From assembly GCA_030612405.1 (NCBI GenBank), contig JAUWNY010000005.1:1-32192 (forward strand): a DNA stretch of 32,192 bases. Direction: 5' to 3'. Positions within the stretch are counted from its first letter, which is position 1, and each line of letters starts with the position of its first letter. Positions 1-7,089 of this stretch are shown one piece after another. Source of the DNA: Candidatus Methanophagales archaeon. GTDB lineage: Archaea; Halobacteriota; Syntropharchaeia; Alkanophagales; Methanospirareceae. Under the pieces are notes generated by a model, which had not been told where the DNA came from, did no database searches, and saw nothing but the letters and a program-made list of their open reading frames with translations. Position numbers and translations under genes: made by a program.

Positions 1-47
1 TGCGTAAATCAGTGTAAATCCGTGTCTTAAATAGAAGGAAGTTATAC
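1..47 (+). repeat. Dispersed repeat R1, copy A
   Basis: The first 47 bases carry the pattern GTAAATC-NGTGTAAATC-CGTGTC followed by TTAAATAGAAGGAAGTT. Nearly the same string occurs at 13015-13062 and 21109-21160. It contains short direct units (gtaaatcNgtgt) and lies just upstream of the ATPase gene that starts at 58, so that gene's leader or promoter abuts the repeat. The copy may begin before the window. Confidence 0.75.
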
Positions 48-57
48 TTTACATACA

Positions 58-813
58 ATGAAAATCCTGATATGTGGCAAAGGGGGCTGTGGAAAGAGTT
101 CAGTAACAGCTCTGCTTGCAGTAGAACTTGAAAAGAGGGGATACAAAGTTATCGTAGTGGATAATGACGAATCAAACTTCGGGCTGCATATTCAGCTTGG
201 AATGGAACTTCCAAAGGATTTCGCAATACACTTCGGCGGTAAGAGAATGGTTGCAGAGAAACTATTGGAGTCCATGAAAGGGGGAAGGGAAAGATTCAGT
301 GTGTTCGGGGAAGGGATAAGAGCGAGTGACATACCGGAGGATTACATGAGCAAAAAGGGAGGGATAAATCTGCTCGCGATAGGCAAGATTCGCGATTTCG
401 GCGAAGGTTGTGCATGCCCCTTTAATGCTTTATCCGCTGATTTCTTGCGCATGCTTGAGCTGAGAGAAGATGAATTTACGCTTGTTGACACAGATGCAGG
501 GGTTGAGCACTTTGGAAGAGGTGTAGAAACAGGCTGTGACCTCATTCTGATGGTCATTGACCCCTCTCAGGAATCAATCCGACTTGCCGAGAAGATAACT
601 AAAATCAGCGAGAGCGCGGGTAAACCGTTATATTATGTGCTGAACAAGACAGATGACGAAACTGTGAGGTTTCTTCTCGATTCGGTGGATCAAAATAAGG
701 TCGTATCCGTCATACCAGCAGATAAGAAGGTATTTAAAAATTGTTTAGTTGGTGAAGCGCTCGATTTTGAGTTGGAAGGGATAAAGGAGCTTGCGGATTT
801 CCTAGAACGTTGA
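58..813 (+). CDS. CooC-like P-loop ATPase (MinD/ParA superfamily)
   Basis: A 251-residue cytosolic ATPase. The deviant Walker A motif GKGGCGKSS lies at residues 7-15, followed by VVDNDESN near residue 34 and a CACPF cysteine pair near residue 119, as in CooC-type proteins. CooC proteins use ATP to help insert nickel into carbon monoxide dehydrogenase. Related archaeal ATPases serve other metal-cluster enzymes, so the client is not certain. No CODH subunit lies in the window. The ATG start sits about 10 nt after repeat R1, and the length fits the family (about 250 residues). The gene ends in TGA, 25 nt before the next start, so the unknown gene at 839 may be cotranscribed. Family assignment is firm; CODH maturation is inferred. 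Confidence 0.85.
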   Translation: MKILICGKGGCGKSSVTALLAVELEKRGYKVIVVDNDESNFGLHIQLGMELPKDFAIHFGGKRMVAEKLLESMKGGRERFSVFGEGIRASDIPEDYMSKKGGINLLAIGKIRDFGEGCACPFNALSADFLRMLELREDEFTLVDTDAGVEHFGRGVETGCDLILMVIDPSQESIRLAEKITKISESAGKPLYYVLNKTDDETVRFLLDSVDQNKVVSVIPADKKVFKNCLVGEALDFELEGIKELADFLER

Positions 814-838
814 GGGAGTTGATGATATTCGCACTGAC

Positions 839-1435
839 ATGAAATCAGAGGAAAACTTAAGAAATGCCATAAGGCAAATATCCATATCTGACTACGCGGC
901 ACATATAGCGGATATTCTTTACGAATTCCTTAATACTAATGGCGATAGCGATATTCCGTATGAGCACATAAGGGGATTAGCAGGAGAAAATGCTGAGGAG
1001 GTTATACTTGTTGCAAGTGAAAGGCGGTTAATCATTCCAGAAGGAAAAGATTTGAGCTGGAAAAGCAGTGAATATCTTTTTAAATTTAAAGATGAGAAAT
1101 ACTATATTCCAGGGGTGGTTAGAGAAGCAGCGAAAAGGGCTTGTGAAACGGGGACATGGGAGCCTGAATACGCGATACACGCATATTTTAAAAGGATAAA
1201 AGAGCCTTTAGGGGAGGTAATGCCTAATTTTTTCGCTGAAATAAAGCGGAATGCCCAATATGGGAAAATAAGAGCAAAGGAAATTAAATGTATCGCATCA
1301 CGATTTGACATGGAGGATAGAATAGGGGTATTAATCGCAGAGCTTAAAGCTGCTGGATTGATTAACCCTCGTTTCTCTTTCGCTCTCGGCTTGAAGGAAA
1401 AGGATGTAACCTACGAGGTCAATCCTTGCTTCTGA
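839..1435 (+). CDS. Hypothetical protein, 198 aa
   Basis: I do not recognise this family. The product is soluble and mostly helical by eye, with no signal peptide and no membrane segment. The C-terminal part, about residues 130-185, alternates charged and hydrophobic stretches in a way that could form a winged helix. That is an impression from composition, not a motif match. It follows the CooC-like ATPase by 25 nt on the same strand, so the two may be one transcript. No strong ribosome-binding site stands directly before the ATG; a GGGAG lies about 20 nt upstream. It ends in TGA. Confidence 0.6.
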   Translation: MKSEENLRNAIRQISISDYAAHIADILYEFLNTNGDSDIPYEHIRGLAGENAEEVILVASERRLIIPEGKDLSWKSSEYLFKFKDEKYYIPGVVREAAKRACETGTWEPEYAIHAYFKRIKEPLGEVMPNFFAEIKRNAQYGKIRAKEIKCIASRFDMEDRIGVLIAELKAAGLINPRFSFALGLKEKDVTYEVNPCF

Positions 1436-1481
1436 ATTAATTAATTATGAAGCGAAAAGAAGTTTTCGTAAAGCCTTTTCT

Positions 1482-1491
1482 TTTTATAAAA
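1482..1491 (+). promoter_or_regulatory. Putative TATA box of the DUF2284 gene
   Basis: The string TTTTTATAAAAT lies about 20-27 nt upstream of the ATG at 1509. That spacing fits an archaeal TATA box producing a nearly leaderless transcript. It is called from the motif and position alone. Confidence 0.4.
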
Positions 1492-1508
1492 TAAAATTTA
1501 AAGCCGAG

Positions 1509-2099
1509 ATGAAAGAAGATTTAGATGCACGGTTGCATGAATTAAGAAGTATACATGATGATTTCAAACTTATTTCAGCAAATGAAATAGAAGTAGCTGA
1601 TTGGGTGCGGTGGAAATGCAGATAGGGATGTAGAGGCTATGGGAAGCATCTGAACTGCCCGCCCTATACCCCAACGCCGGAAGAGACGAGGAAACACATA
1701 AAAGGATATGAAAAAGCGCTTATCGTAAGATTTGAGGATGTGAAGCCCAATTCAGATGTTCCCCCTCGCCATCTTCACCATTTCCTATGGGACGCCATTA
1801 CGAAGATAAGTGATACAATGTTTGAATTAGAAAGACACACATACCTGTCAGGATATTACAAGGCATTCGCAATGGATGCGCTCCCCTGTTCCTACTGTGA
1901 CCCATGCATACCGGAGCAAGACAAACCTCTTGACCAAGTACCAGAGAGATTCTGTAAACATCAAGATAGAGCGAGACCCTCAATGGAGGCATGTGGAATA
2001 GATGTTTTTGCAACAGTGAGAAAAGTAGGCTACGAAGCAGAAGTGTTCACATCGCCGTATCAAAAAATAACCCTTTTCGGGCTGCTATTGATAGAATGA
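1509..2099 (+). pseudogene. DUF2284 predicted metal-binding protein, interrupted by in-frame TAG
   Basis: Read through, this frame gives 196 codons, a typical length for DUF2284 (cysteine-rich, predicted iron-sulfur or metal-binding). The N-terminal part ends in WVRWKCR, then TAG at 1623-1625, then GCRGYGKHLNCPPYTP in the same frame. This is the family's hallmark KC-R-x-GC-x-GYG-x4-CPPYTP, with the stop where a Tyr or Phe usually sits. Later cysteines (CSYCDPC near residue 130, then FCKH and EACG) are intact. The shorter ORF starting at 1740 is only the tail of this gene. One base change from TAT or TAC to TAG explains it. Because intact neighbours end in TAG (mtrH, mtrF, DUF1684), I favour a nonsense mutation or sequence error over pyrrolysine insertion, but cannot exclude the latter. 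Confidence 0.8.
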
Positions 2100-2188
2100 A
2101 TCCATCTTCCGTATTTGCTTCATTCTCTTTTCCAATTCTCAATAGTTTAACGAGCATTAGACTATACTGATTGCAAACTTTAAAGGCT

Positions 2189-2791
2189 TCAACCACTATA
2201 AGCATTTTCTTTACTTTTGCGTCTAGCGTCGTATATTAGCGTTACAATCGCCCACGGCGCACAAATTACCAAGATTAAAAACTCACTCACCGGACTGCTT
2301 TTTTGCGCAGGTTTTCCTTGCAGCCTGCTGAGGAAGGCACACGCTGTGTTGCCTGTCATGGTAAAGAAATTCACAATCCGAATGTAGTTCACGATGTCCT
2401 GGCTGACTTTGGGACCGTAATAATTACGGAACCGTCGCTCTGCTTCTGGGTCTGGTTTCCTTCCGGTTTCAGCATAGTGCTGGGCGAAGGCAATCGCCAC
2501 AGACTCATCTTCTGGGAAAGCCCCTATCTCCTGTGTTAGTAGCTTGCTAATCTCCTTCCCACTAACCCCTCCTTTAAGCGCTGTCTTGGTGTGTAGGTAT
2601 GAGCAGTAAGAGCACTCGTTGACGCTAGCGATTGATAGCATGATCTTTTCAGTGAAGGGTCGGCTAACGCGCTTGTTGCGAATGGTCGATATTAGAGCAG
2701 GGATGTGCGCTACTAAATCTCTGAGGTCACCAAAAAAAGTGCGTAGGGTATAGAATCGTTTGCGGAAACCGTTCATTCTTTCTTCAATCAT
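2189..2791 (-). CDS. AhpD-like / carboxymuconolactone decarboxylase family protein
   Basis: A 200-residue protein of the AhpD/CMD fold. The redox motif ExxxCxxC...H is seen as NECSYCSYLHT near residues 53-63, followed by the helical core typical of this family. Such proteins act as peroxidase partners or thiol oxidoreductases; the substrate here is unknown. A hydrophobic stretch near residues 170-185 (FLILVICAPWAIVTLIY) is unusual for the family and suggests a membrane-anchored C-terminus. The gene lies 18 nt after the DUF1684 gene on the same strand, so the two probably form an operon. The ATG at 2791 is preceded by GAAG, a modest ribosome-binding site. Confidence 0.8.
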   Translation of the reverse strand: MIEERMNGFRKRFYTLRTFFGDLRDLVAHIPALISTIRNKRVSRPFTEKIMLSIASVNECSYCSYLHTKTALKGGVSGKEISKLLTQEIGAFPEDESVAIAFAQHYAETGRKPDPEAERRFRNYYGPKVSQDIVNYIRIVNFFTMTGNTACAFLSRLQGKPAQKSSPVSEFLILVICAPWAIVTLIYDARRKSKENAYSG

Positions 2792-2809
2792 TTTACTTCA
2801 ACTATTTAC

Positions 2810-3367
2810 CTAAGGCTCCTCCCCTTTTAATTTCTTCTCTCCTGCACGTATAGCCATTTTAAGCCAGTTCTCCGGAGGCACAAAAGGGCATACATAGTTC
2901 TTACTATAAGCACACCAGGGATTATACGCTTTATTAAAATCCAGAATCCATCTTCCTTCCGGTGTGCAGTCTCTCTCGAGCTCAAGGTCAATATACCGCC
3001 CTGCTCCGTAGGTCTCCTTACCACTGGTTACGTCCTTGAACGGGATAAACAGCCGTTCCTCTCGAGGGTCGATCTTATACGCCTGCAGTGTGCATTCCTC
3101 AGCACCCACTTTGAATCGAAATTCACCCCAGCGCAGGAAGTCCCGCATATTGCCTCCTGTGTCTTCAATTTTTAATAGCTTTTTATCGCCGTGCTCATGA
3201 AGTTCGAGCTCGAACCGGTAGTCTGCGTTAGGGGGATAATATTCAAGACCCCCGAACTTCGCTCGCTCTCCCGGTGGTATCGGCGATTGCCCGTGCACCG
3301 CAAAGAAGCTATCCTTCTCTTTTCGCTCGCGCTCAATCCCTTCATTCCACTCAGAATTTTTATCCAT
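2810..3367 (-). CDS. DUF1684 family protein
   Basis: A 185-residue protein of DUF1684. The diagnostic C-terminal block is clear: FNKAYNPWCAYS, then Y-x-CPFVPPENWL and IRAGEKKL. The N-terminal half carries the usual FAV-x-GQSPIPP stretch and the LEYYPPNADYRF motif. The family function is not established. I place the start at the ATG at 3367 because GAGGTGA lies about 9 nt before it; a GTG four codons upstream (3379) overlaps that site. The gene ends in TAG and is followed after 18 nt by the AhpD-like gene. Repeat R2 begins about 15 nt upstream of the start, so any promoter must lie in or beyond the repeat. Confidence 0.85.
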   Translation of the reverse strand: MDKNSEWNEGIERERKEKDSFFAVHGQSPIPPGERAKFGGLEYYPPNADYRFELELHEHGDKKLLKIEDTGGNMRDFLRWGEFRFKVGAEECTLQAYKIDPREERLFIPFKDVTSGKETYGAGRYIDLELERDCTPEGRWILDFNKAYNPWCAYSKNYVCPFVPPENWLKMAIRAGEKKLKGEEP

Positions 3368-3381
3368 GTTTTCTTTCACCT

Positions 3382-3437
3382 CACACTTTTTCTTTTTTTA
3401 CAAAAAGAAAACCTGTGCTAAAAGAAAAACAAAAAAG
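3382..3437 (+). repeat. Dispersed repeat R2, copy 1
   Basis: The sequence ACACTTTTTCTTTTTTTACA, then AAAAGAAAACCTGTGCTAAA and AGAAAA, recurs at 28477-28524 in the same orientation and at 22964-23013 inverted. The T-rich and A-rich halves can pair (CTTTTT with AAAAAG). It lies between the divergent DUF1684 gene and the small-gene cluster at 3492. Confidence 0.75.
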
Positions 3438-3460
3438 TTCTTAGTTCTTTTGCTTGTTGT

Positions 3461-3468
3461 TATAAAAA
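3461..3468 (+). promoter_or_regulatory. Putative TATA box for the small-gene cluster
   Basis: TATAAAAA begins 31 nt upstream of the ATG at 3492. This would put transcription start within a few bases of the start codon. It is supported by motif and spacing only. Confidence 0.4.
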
Positions 3469-3491
3469 AGCTACAATCTTCTAAGTTGAAG

Positions 3492-3797
3492 ATGAAGAAG
3501 AGAAACGAAAAAGAAATTTCGCATTATGCAAGGGAAAAGGGTGTTCAGAGTACCTTATATAAGTTTGGTATTGGGATAGGGTTAGCTAAAAGGGTTACTT
3601 ATCGTTACCCTATCGGAGTCTTAGAGAAACTCATTGCGGAAACCGAAAAGCGTCAACCTCAAGACCCAGCCGATTATTTCCTTAATGGCCTTAAGAGGTC
3701 TAGAATAAAGTACGGCTGTGATCGAAAACTTAATCGAAAAAGGAAAAGTATGAATGAATTAAAAGATATGGAGGAGAAAAAATGGCACTCATTGTAA
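3492..3797 (+). CDS. Hypothetical protein, 101 aa
   Basis: Unrecognised small basic protein. The frame is open from 3366, but the first 42 codons run through the poly-T/poly-A repeat R2 and its flank. I therefore take the ATG at 3492, which also fits the TATA box at 3461. The middle of the protein (YPIGVLEKLIAETEKRQPQD, about residues 44-63) looks like paired helices, and the C-terminus is rich in Lys and Arg (KYGCDRKLNRKRKSMNELKD), which could bind nucleic acid. It overlaps the next gene by 16 nt, a sign of translational coupling. Function unknown. Confidence 0.5.
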   Translation: MKKRNEKEISHYAREKGVQSTLYKFGIGIGLAKRVTYRYPIGVLEKLIAETEKRQPQDPADYFLNGLKRSRIKYGCDRKLNRKRKSMNELKDMEEKKWHSL

Positions 3798-4162
3798 AGG
3801 ATACACTCATCCGAAAAAGGGACGGTGCTCTTCCAGCGGGGTCAAGCGGATTTTTTGTTTCCGTTCCATCCGTCTTCCTGTTTGGACTTGCGGAAGGTGA
3901 TAAAATCGTCGGAGAGATAAAAATAAAAGAAGGAGAAGAAAAGGAAACAAAAGAAAAAGAAATAACACTGATTCTTGAAAAAGAAAGTGGAGACAGCTTC
4001 TTGCATATCCCTGCTGAGGATTGGGATATGAATTTTATGCGCGAAGGCAGAGCGGATTTGAAACTGAAAGAAGCAATTCAAGGGGGTAAAGAAAAGAGGA
4101 AGCAGCTATATCCGAAGAAGGACGTTACGACATCCCCTGCCATAGGTTGTCGAATCTCGTGA
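3782..4162 (+). CDS. Hypothetical protein, 126 aa
   Basis: Unrecognised. The first 55 residues (DTLIRKRDGALPAGSSGFFV and LAEGDKIVGEIKI) have the look of a small beta-barrel or AbrB-like swapped hairpin, where 'L-x-x-GDKI' is a common turn. I do not claim the family. A strongly charged Glu/Lys segment (residues 50-63) follows, then a second strand-rich part. The ATG has a good GGAGG site about 6 nt upstream, inside the preceding gene, and overlaps it by 16 nt. The gene may form a unit with 3492-3797 and 4222-4353. Confidence 0.6.
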   Translation: MALIVKDTLIRKRDGALPAGSSGFFVSVPSVFLFGLAEGDKIVGEIKIKEGEEKETKEKEITLILEKESGDSFLHIPAEDWDMNFMREGRADLKLKEAIQGGKEKRKQLYPKKDVTTSPAIGCRIS

Positions 4163-4221
4163 AATATGAATTTTTATAAAGAAATAAAAGTTTAAGAAAA
4201 CTAAAAGAAGGTGAAAGCAAG

Positions 4222-4353
4222 ATGGATACCGAGGGAGAAAGAAACCTTGAGAGAATCACATCAATGGATGGAGGCAAGGTGAAGTACAGAGTTAAATCGC
4301 TTGATGAGGTGGAGAAGACATTGTCCGTAATACGGGAAATAAAATGGGAGTAA
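4222..4353 (+). CDS. Hypothetical small protein, 43 aa
   Basis: A short open frame ATG to TAA with AAGGTGA about 8 nt upstream of the start. The 43-residue product is charged, begins MDTEGERNLERITSMDGGKV and ends VEKTLSVIREIKWE. It has a beta-beta-helix feel but no recognisable family. It follows the 126-aa gene by 59 nt on the same strand. Support is the ribosome-binding site, coding-like composition and position; it could still be spurious. Confidence 0.4.
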   Translation: MDTEGERNLERITSMDGGKVKYRVKSLDEVEKTLSVIREIKWE

Positions 4354-4369
4354 AAGATGAAAAATCAAA

Positions 4370-4402
4370 TTCACCGCAGAGAACGCTGAGTTCACAGAGA
4401 AA
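4370..4402. repeat. CACAGAG-type short repeat tract
   Basis: The stretch ttcaccgcagagaacgctga-gttcacagagaaa is built of degenerate 10-12 base units (CACCGCAGAGAA, CGCTGAGTT, CACAGAGAAA). Similar CGCAGAG/CACAGAG tracts are a known class of dispersed non-coding repeat in many prokaryotes. Here it fills part of the gap after the 43-aa gene. Confidence 0.5.
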
Positions 4403-4461
4403 ATTAGTTGTCTGGTATTAGTAGCCCTAAAACCTAACCCGCTAAATTAAGTACAAAAAAT

Positions 4462-4494
4462 AAAAAGGGGATTTTTTTAAAAAAAAAGTACCCC
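4462..4494 (-). terminator. Hairpin terminator of the mtr operon
   Basis: On the minus strand, immediately after the mtrH stop, GGGG-TACTT-TTTTTTT pairs with AAAAAAA-T-CCCC and is followed by TTTTTA. This gives a GC-capped stem with a U-rich tail. Together with the end of the long mtr operon, it supports a terminator. Confidence 0.65.
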
Positions 4495-5468
4495 TATGCA
4501 GTCATTTTCAGTATTGGATGTGGCTCCAGTGACTCAATACCGTGCTCTGCCGCGTTAGCCTCTGCAACAATCATATCCGCCATTCCCACCAGTGGGAACG
4601 TCATTGAGGCATTCTCAATCGGCCCGTAAAGCACGAAATCCATCCCCGCGATAATCGGAATGACATTCGAGGCTATATCGCAGATTCTGAACACATCCGC
4701 TCCGAGTCCTTCCCAACCGCCTGGTCCTTTCGTCGCATGTTCCTTCCTGAACGTTTTCAGCCATGTCCATGCAGAAGGTGCATTGTGGATGCCCAAACCT
4801 ACTGATATACCATATTTCGATTTGATGACGAATCCAGAAGCAATGGCTGAACCCACTCCTGCACCTATTGGCAGTGTCGCGGGGTCGCACATCTGTTTCG
4901 TTACGCCCAGGTCCCGTGCAAGCTGCACCAGTCCTTTATCAAAGGTACCTGCCCCGGTCTCTAACAGGTCTATCTTTCCCGCTACTGTCGAATCTTTTGG
5001 ATTGAACGCTAAGATAATCGCTGCTTCTATTTTGGATTCTTCTATTGCTTTCAGCTCCTCCGGTGAACACGACACGTTTATCGAGTTGTACACCGCTCTG
5101 TCTGTCAATCCCACTTCGTCCACGTACTTGAGTCCCGCAACCTTTGCCTCCGCAACGGTCGAGTCAATCAAGAAGGGTGAGTCACTCTTCTCTACACAGA
5201 ACGCAATTTCTTTCTCCATCGCCTCCGGCGATTCCGAAAATATCTGCATCATGCACGGATTGCCGGTTAAATCAGAAAACTCATCCTGCTTGTTTAGCAC
5301 GTCTTCCGCCGCTTTCTTATCAAATATCCCTTTTTCCGCGTCCTCGACGAGGTAATGCTTCGCGTAGAATATCGTGCCACACATAACAGTTGCGCACTCG
5401 CCTGGCTGTCCCCCTACTTTCACTCCGCCTATTTCATATATCTCCTGCTTCCTATCAAACAAAAACAT
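4494..5468 (-). CDS. mtrH: Tetrahydromethanopterin S-methyltransferase subunit H
   Basis: MtrH is the peripheral catalytic subunit that moves the methyl group between methyl-tetrahydromethanopterin and the cobamide carried by MtrA. The 324-residue product has the family's TIM-barrel pattern: KVGGQPGECATVMCGTIFY at the N-terminus, NPCMMQIF near residue 92, SPFLIDST near 135, YNSINVSCSPEEL, and GVGSAIASGFVIK near 205. Length matches the family (about 310-325). It is last in the mtr operon, 50 nt after mtrG. The ATG is preceded by GGAAAGG. It ends in TAG, which overlaps the terminator hairpin. In a methanotroph the reaction would run in reverse. Confidence 0.97.
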   Translation of the reverse strand: MFLFDRKQEIYEIGGVKVGGQPGECATVMCGTIFYAKHYLVEDAEKGIFDKKAAEDVLNKQDEFSDLTGNPCMMQIFSESPEAMEKEIAFCVEKSDSPFLIDSTVAEAKVAGLKYVDEVGLTDRAVYNSINVSCSPEELKAIEESKIEAAIILAFNPKDSTVAGKIDLLETGAGTFDKGLVQLARDLGVTKQMCDPATLPIGAGVGSAIASGFVIKSKYGISVGLGIHNAPSAWTWLKTFRKEHATKGPGGWEGLGADVFRICDIASNVIPIIAGMDFVLYGPIENASMTFPLVGMADMIVAEANAAEHGIESLEPHPILKMTA

Positions 5469-5518
5469 TTTTTCCTTTCCTGTCCTCCTTTTTCTTATCC
5501 TCTCTCTTTTATTTTAGA

Positions 5519-5791
5519 TTAGATTAGGAACATCACAAATATCAGTATCCCCACTACAGCACCGTACAATATGCCAAGTGCTGTGCCAATTTTCTCGCCC
5601 TGTTTTTGCGCCAGCTCACCAGCTACGAACTCGACTTTCTCATCCATCACATCCAACCTATCCAGCAATTTCGTATGTTCTGGTGGTGTTATTGCAATTG
5701 GTATGGGGACACTTAACTCCTTTTCCAGTTCCTCTTCTAACTTTTCCAGTTCCTCTACCACTTCTTCTTCACTTTTTCCTTCTTCTGCCAT
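5519..5791 (-). CDS. mtrG: Tetrahydromethanopterin S-methyltransferase subunit G
   Basis: A small membrane-anchored subunit of the Mtr complex, 90 residues. The first 25 residues are strongly acidic (EEGKSEEEVVEELEKLEEEL), then comes the conserved core VPIAITPPEHTKLLDRLD in essence (IPIAITPPEHTKLLDRLDVM), then one C-terminal membrane helix (LGILYGAVVGILIFVMFLI). The acidic N-terminal extension is longer than I would expect. The start codon lies two codons after the mtrF TAG, in the same frame. No strong ribosome-binding site is visible, only TAGGTAG, so translation is probably coupled to mtrF. Confidence 0.93.
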   Translation of the reverse strand: MAEEGKSEEEVVEELEKLEEELEKELSVPIPIAITPPEHTKLLDRLDVMDEKVEFVAGELAQKQGEKIGTALGILYGAVVGILIFVMFLI

Positions 5792-5797
5792 CGCTAC

Positions 5798-6007
5798 CTA
5801 CTTCACCCCCATTAACACTATCTTCAAGCCGGCAAGCACGAGGCTTACAAAGATGCCCAGTGCAAATCCTTTAACAAAACCGACCCAAAGCCCTGCTGCG
5901 AATCTCGAATCCTTTCCTATGACCGTTATCAGCTTCCTTAAATCCTCTATCTTCGCCGTTATCACTGCCGTCTCAGGAGTCTGTTGTGTAACTTTCTGTG
6001 CTGCCAT
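5798..6007 (-). CDS. mtrF: Tetrahydromethanopterin S-methyltransferase subunit F
   Basis: A 69-residue Mtr subunit with one C-terminal membrane helix (LWVGFVKGFALGIFVSLVLA) and a short soluble N-terminal part (VITAKIEDLRKLITVIGKDS). MtrF resembles the C-terminal part of MtrA in sequence, and the same VxxKxxDLRxx...GxDSRFxxGL pattern is seen here. It starts one base after the mtrA stop and ends with TAG. That TAG and two further codons (GTA GCG) are all that separate it from mtrG, in frame. The gene order mtrA-F-G-H is the usual one. Confidence 0.92.
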   Translation of the reverse strand: MAAQKVTQQTPETAVITAKIEDLRKLITVIGKDSRFAAGLWVGFVKGFALGIFVSLVLAGLKIVLMGVK

Positions 6008-6008
6008 T

Positions 6009-6770
6009 TTAAATCACCCCCGTTAATGCTAAATAAGCAATGAAAGGTATAGCGACAACTAAAGCGAGCAGAAATCCCGCGGCTAACCCGAGAATGGTAT
6101 TCTTTGATATTGCCATTGATAACTTGTAGTCCCTTGCCATCACCTGCGACTTATATCTCGCACTTTCTACCGCACCGGTGATTGTACCCATGAACGGCTC
6201 GGCAGACATAGCTAACGGTATTTTCAGTTCCGCCGCTTCTTCTTCCTCTGCTCCCACCTTCACGATCATCGGGTCTTCAGGAAAGGCACCCGGGTCTTTT
6301 GACTTACATTCCGCTACTTTCGCTTTTATCGCACCGACATCTTCTGAGCCCATCATCTCGATTATTTCTACCTGCTGTCTGAACCGCTCAACCGCTTCAA
6401 GTGGCACGTTCTCGATGAATGGTATTGCACCCGGTGCATCTACTATCTTATGCGATTCCTTGTCTATACCTTTCTCATGCAGTTTCAACAACGAGCCTCC
6501 GGTCACATGCCCCGGAACTTCTGGTCCCGTAAGGATGTAGAACCTTATGTTTGGATTGGCGATAATATTCGCTATCTGCTTCTCCAATCCAATGTTCTCC
6601 GTCTTACATGACCCCACTATTGCAGCTCCGGCAGCGAATAGCTCCTGTACCGCAGCATCGCTGAAATGACCGCCACCTGAGGAAACAGCCACGGGGTTCT
6701 TTGGATCCCCTGCCTCATAATCACCCGTCGCTACGGGCCATCCCTCTGCTGGTTCTTTTTTCTCCACCAT
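6009..6770 (-). CDS. mtrA: Tetrahydromethanopterin S-methyltransferase subunit A (corrinoid)
   Basis: MtrA carries the cobamide prosthetic group to which the methyl group is bound. The 253-residue product starts KKEPAEGWPVATGDYEAGDP, continues CKTENIGLEKQIANIIANPN, then GPEVPGHVTGGS. His88 in that last motif matches the conserved cobamide ligand of the family. A C-terminal membrane helix (NTILGLAAGFLLALVVAIPF) anchors it. The start ATG (6770) lies 2 nt from the mtrB stop, and the stop is 1 nt from mtrF. Length is slightly above the usual 240. No key residue is missing. Confidence 0.97.
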   Translation of the reverse strand: MVEKKEPAEGWPVATGDYEAGDPKNPVAVSSGGGHFSDAAVQELFAAGAAIVGSCKTENIGLEKQIANIIANPNIRFYILTGPEVPGHVTGGSLLKLHEKGIDKESHKIVDAPGAIPFIENVPLEAVERFRQQVEIIEMMGSEDVGAIKAKVAECKSKDPGAFPEDPMIVKVGAEEEEAAELKIPLAMSAEPFMGTITGAVESARYKSQVMARDYKLSMAISKNTILGLAAGFLLALVVAIPFIAYLALTGVI

Positions 6771-6772
6771 TA

Positions 6773-7081
6773 TTATGCACCTCCAAATCCTATCCCATAC
6801 AGTACAAGTGCTACTGCCAGGATACCGAACGTCAGCCCTACCATCAGCATCGTGATAAACCCGGCTATGTTTGTTATTCCCTCTCTGTTAGGCTGTGCCA
6901 TTGAATACGTAGTCGATGGGTCAAGAATGTTTAACAGGTCATCAACTGCACCTTCTAAGATGTTCAACTGCTCGTCTATCGGCGCTAAACACACCTTGTA
7001 AAAACCAGGTCTGGCTTCTCCTACAGTCAGCGTTGACTCTTCTAAAACAACGTTGTATTTTTCATTTATTACTATTACCAT
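6773..7081 (-). CDS. mtrB: Tetrahydromethanopterin S-methyltransferase subunit B
   Basis: A 102-residue subunit with one C-terminal membrane helix (IAGFITMLMVGLTFGILAVA). The N-terminal part (VEEST-like LEESTLTVGEA, then LAPIDEQLNILEGAVDDLLN) matches MtrB, including the DPSTTYSMAQPNREG segment before the helix. MtrB is part of the membrane stalk of the Mtr complex. The gene lies 8 nt after mtrC and 2 nt before mtrA. The ribosome-binding site AGGAGGC overlaps the end of mtrC. Confidence 0.93.
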   Translation of the reverse strand: MVIVINEKYNVVLEESTLTVGEARPGFYKVCLAPIDEQLNILEGAVDDLLNILDPSTTYSMAQPNREGITNIAGFITMLMVGLTFGILAVALVLYGIGFGGA

Positions 7082-7089
7082 CTCTTTTC

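Noticed and set aside
1740-2099. A separate 119-aa gene
   Set aside because: It is the back half of the DUF2284 gene; the upstream part in the same frame carries the rest of the family motif before the TAG.
3366-3491. Longer start for the 101-aa gene
   Set aside because: The first 42 codons are repeat R2 and its flank, and a TATA box lies inside that stretch.
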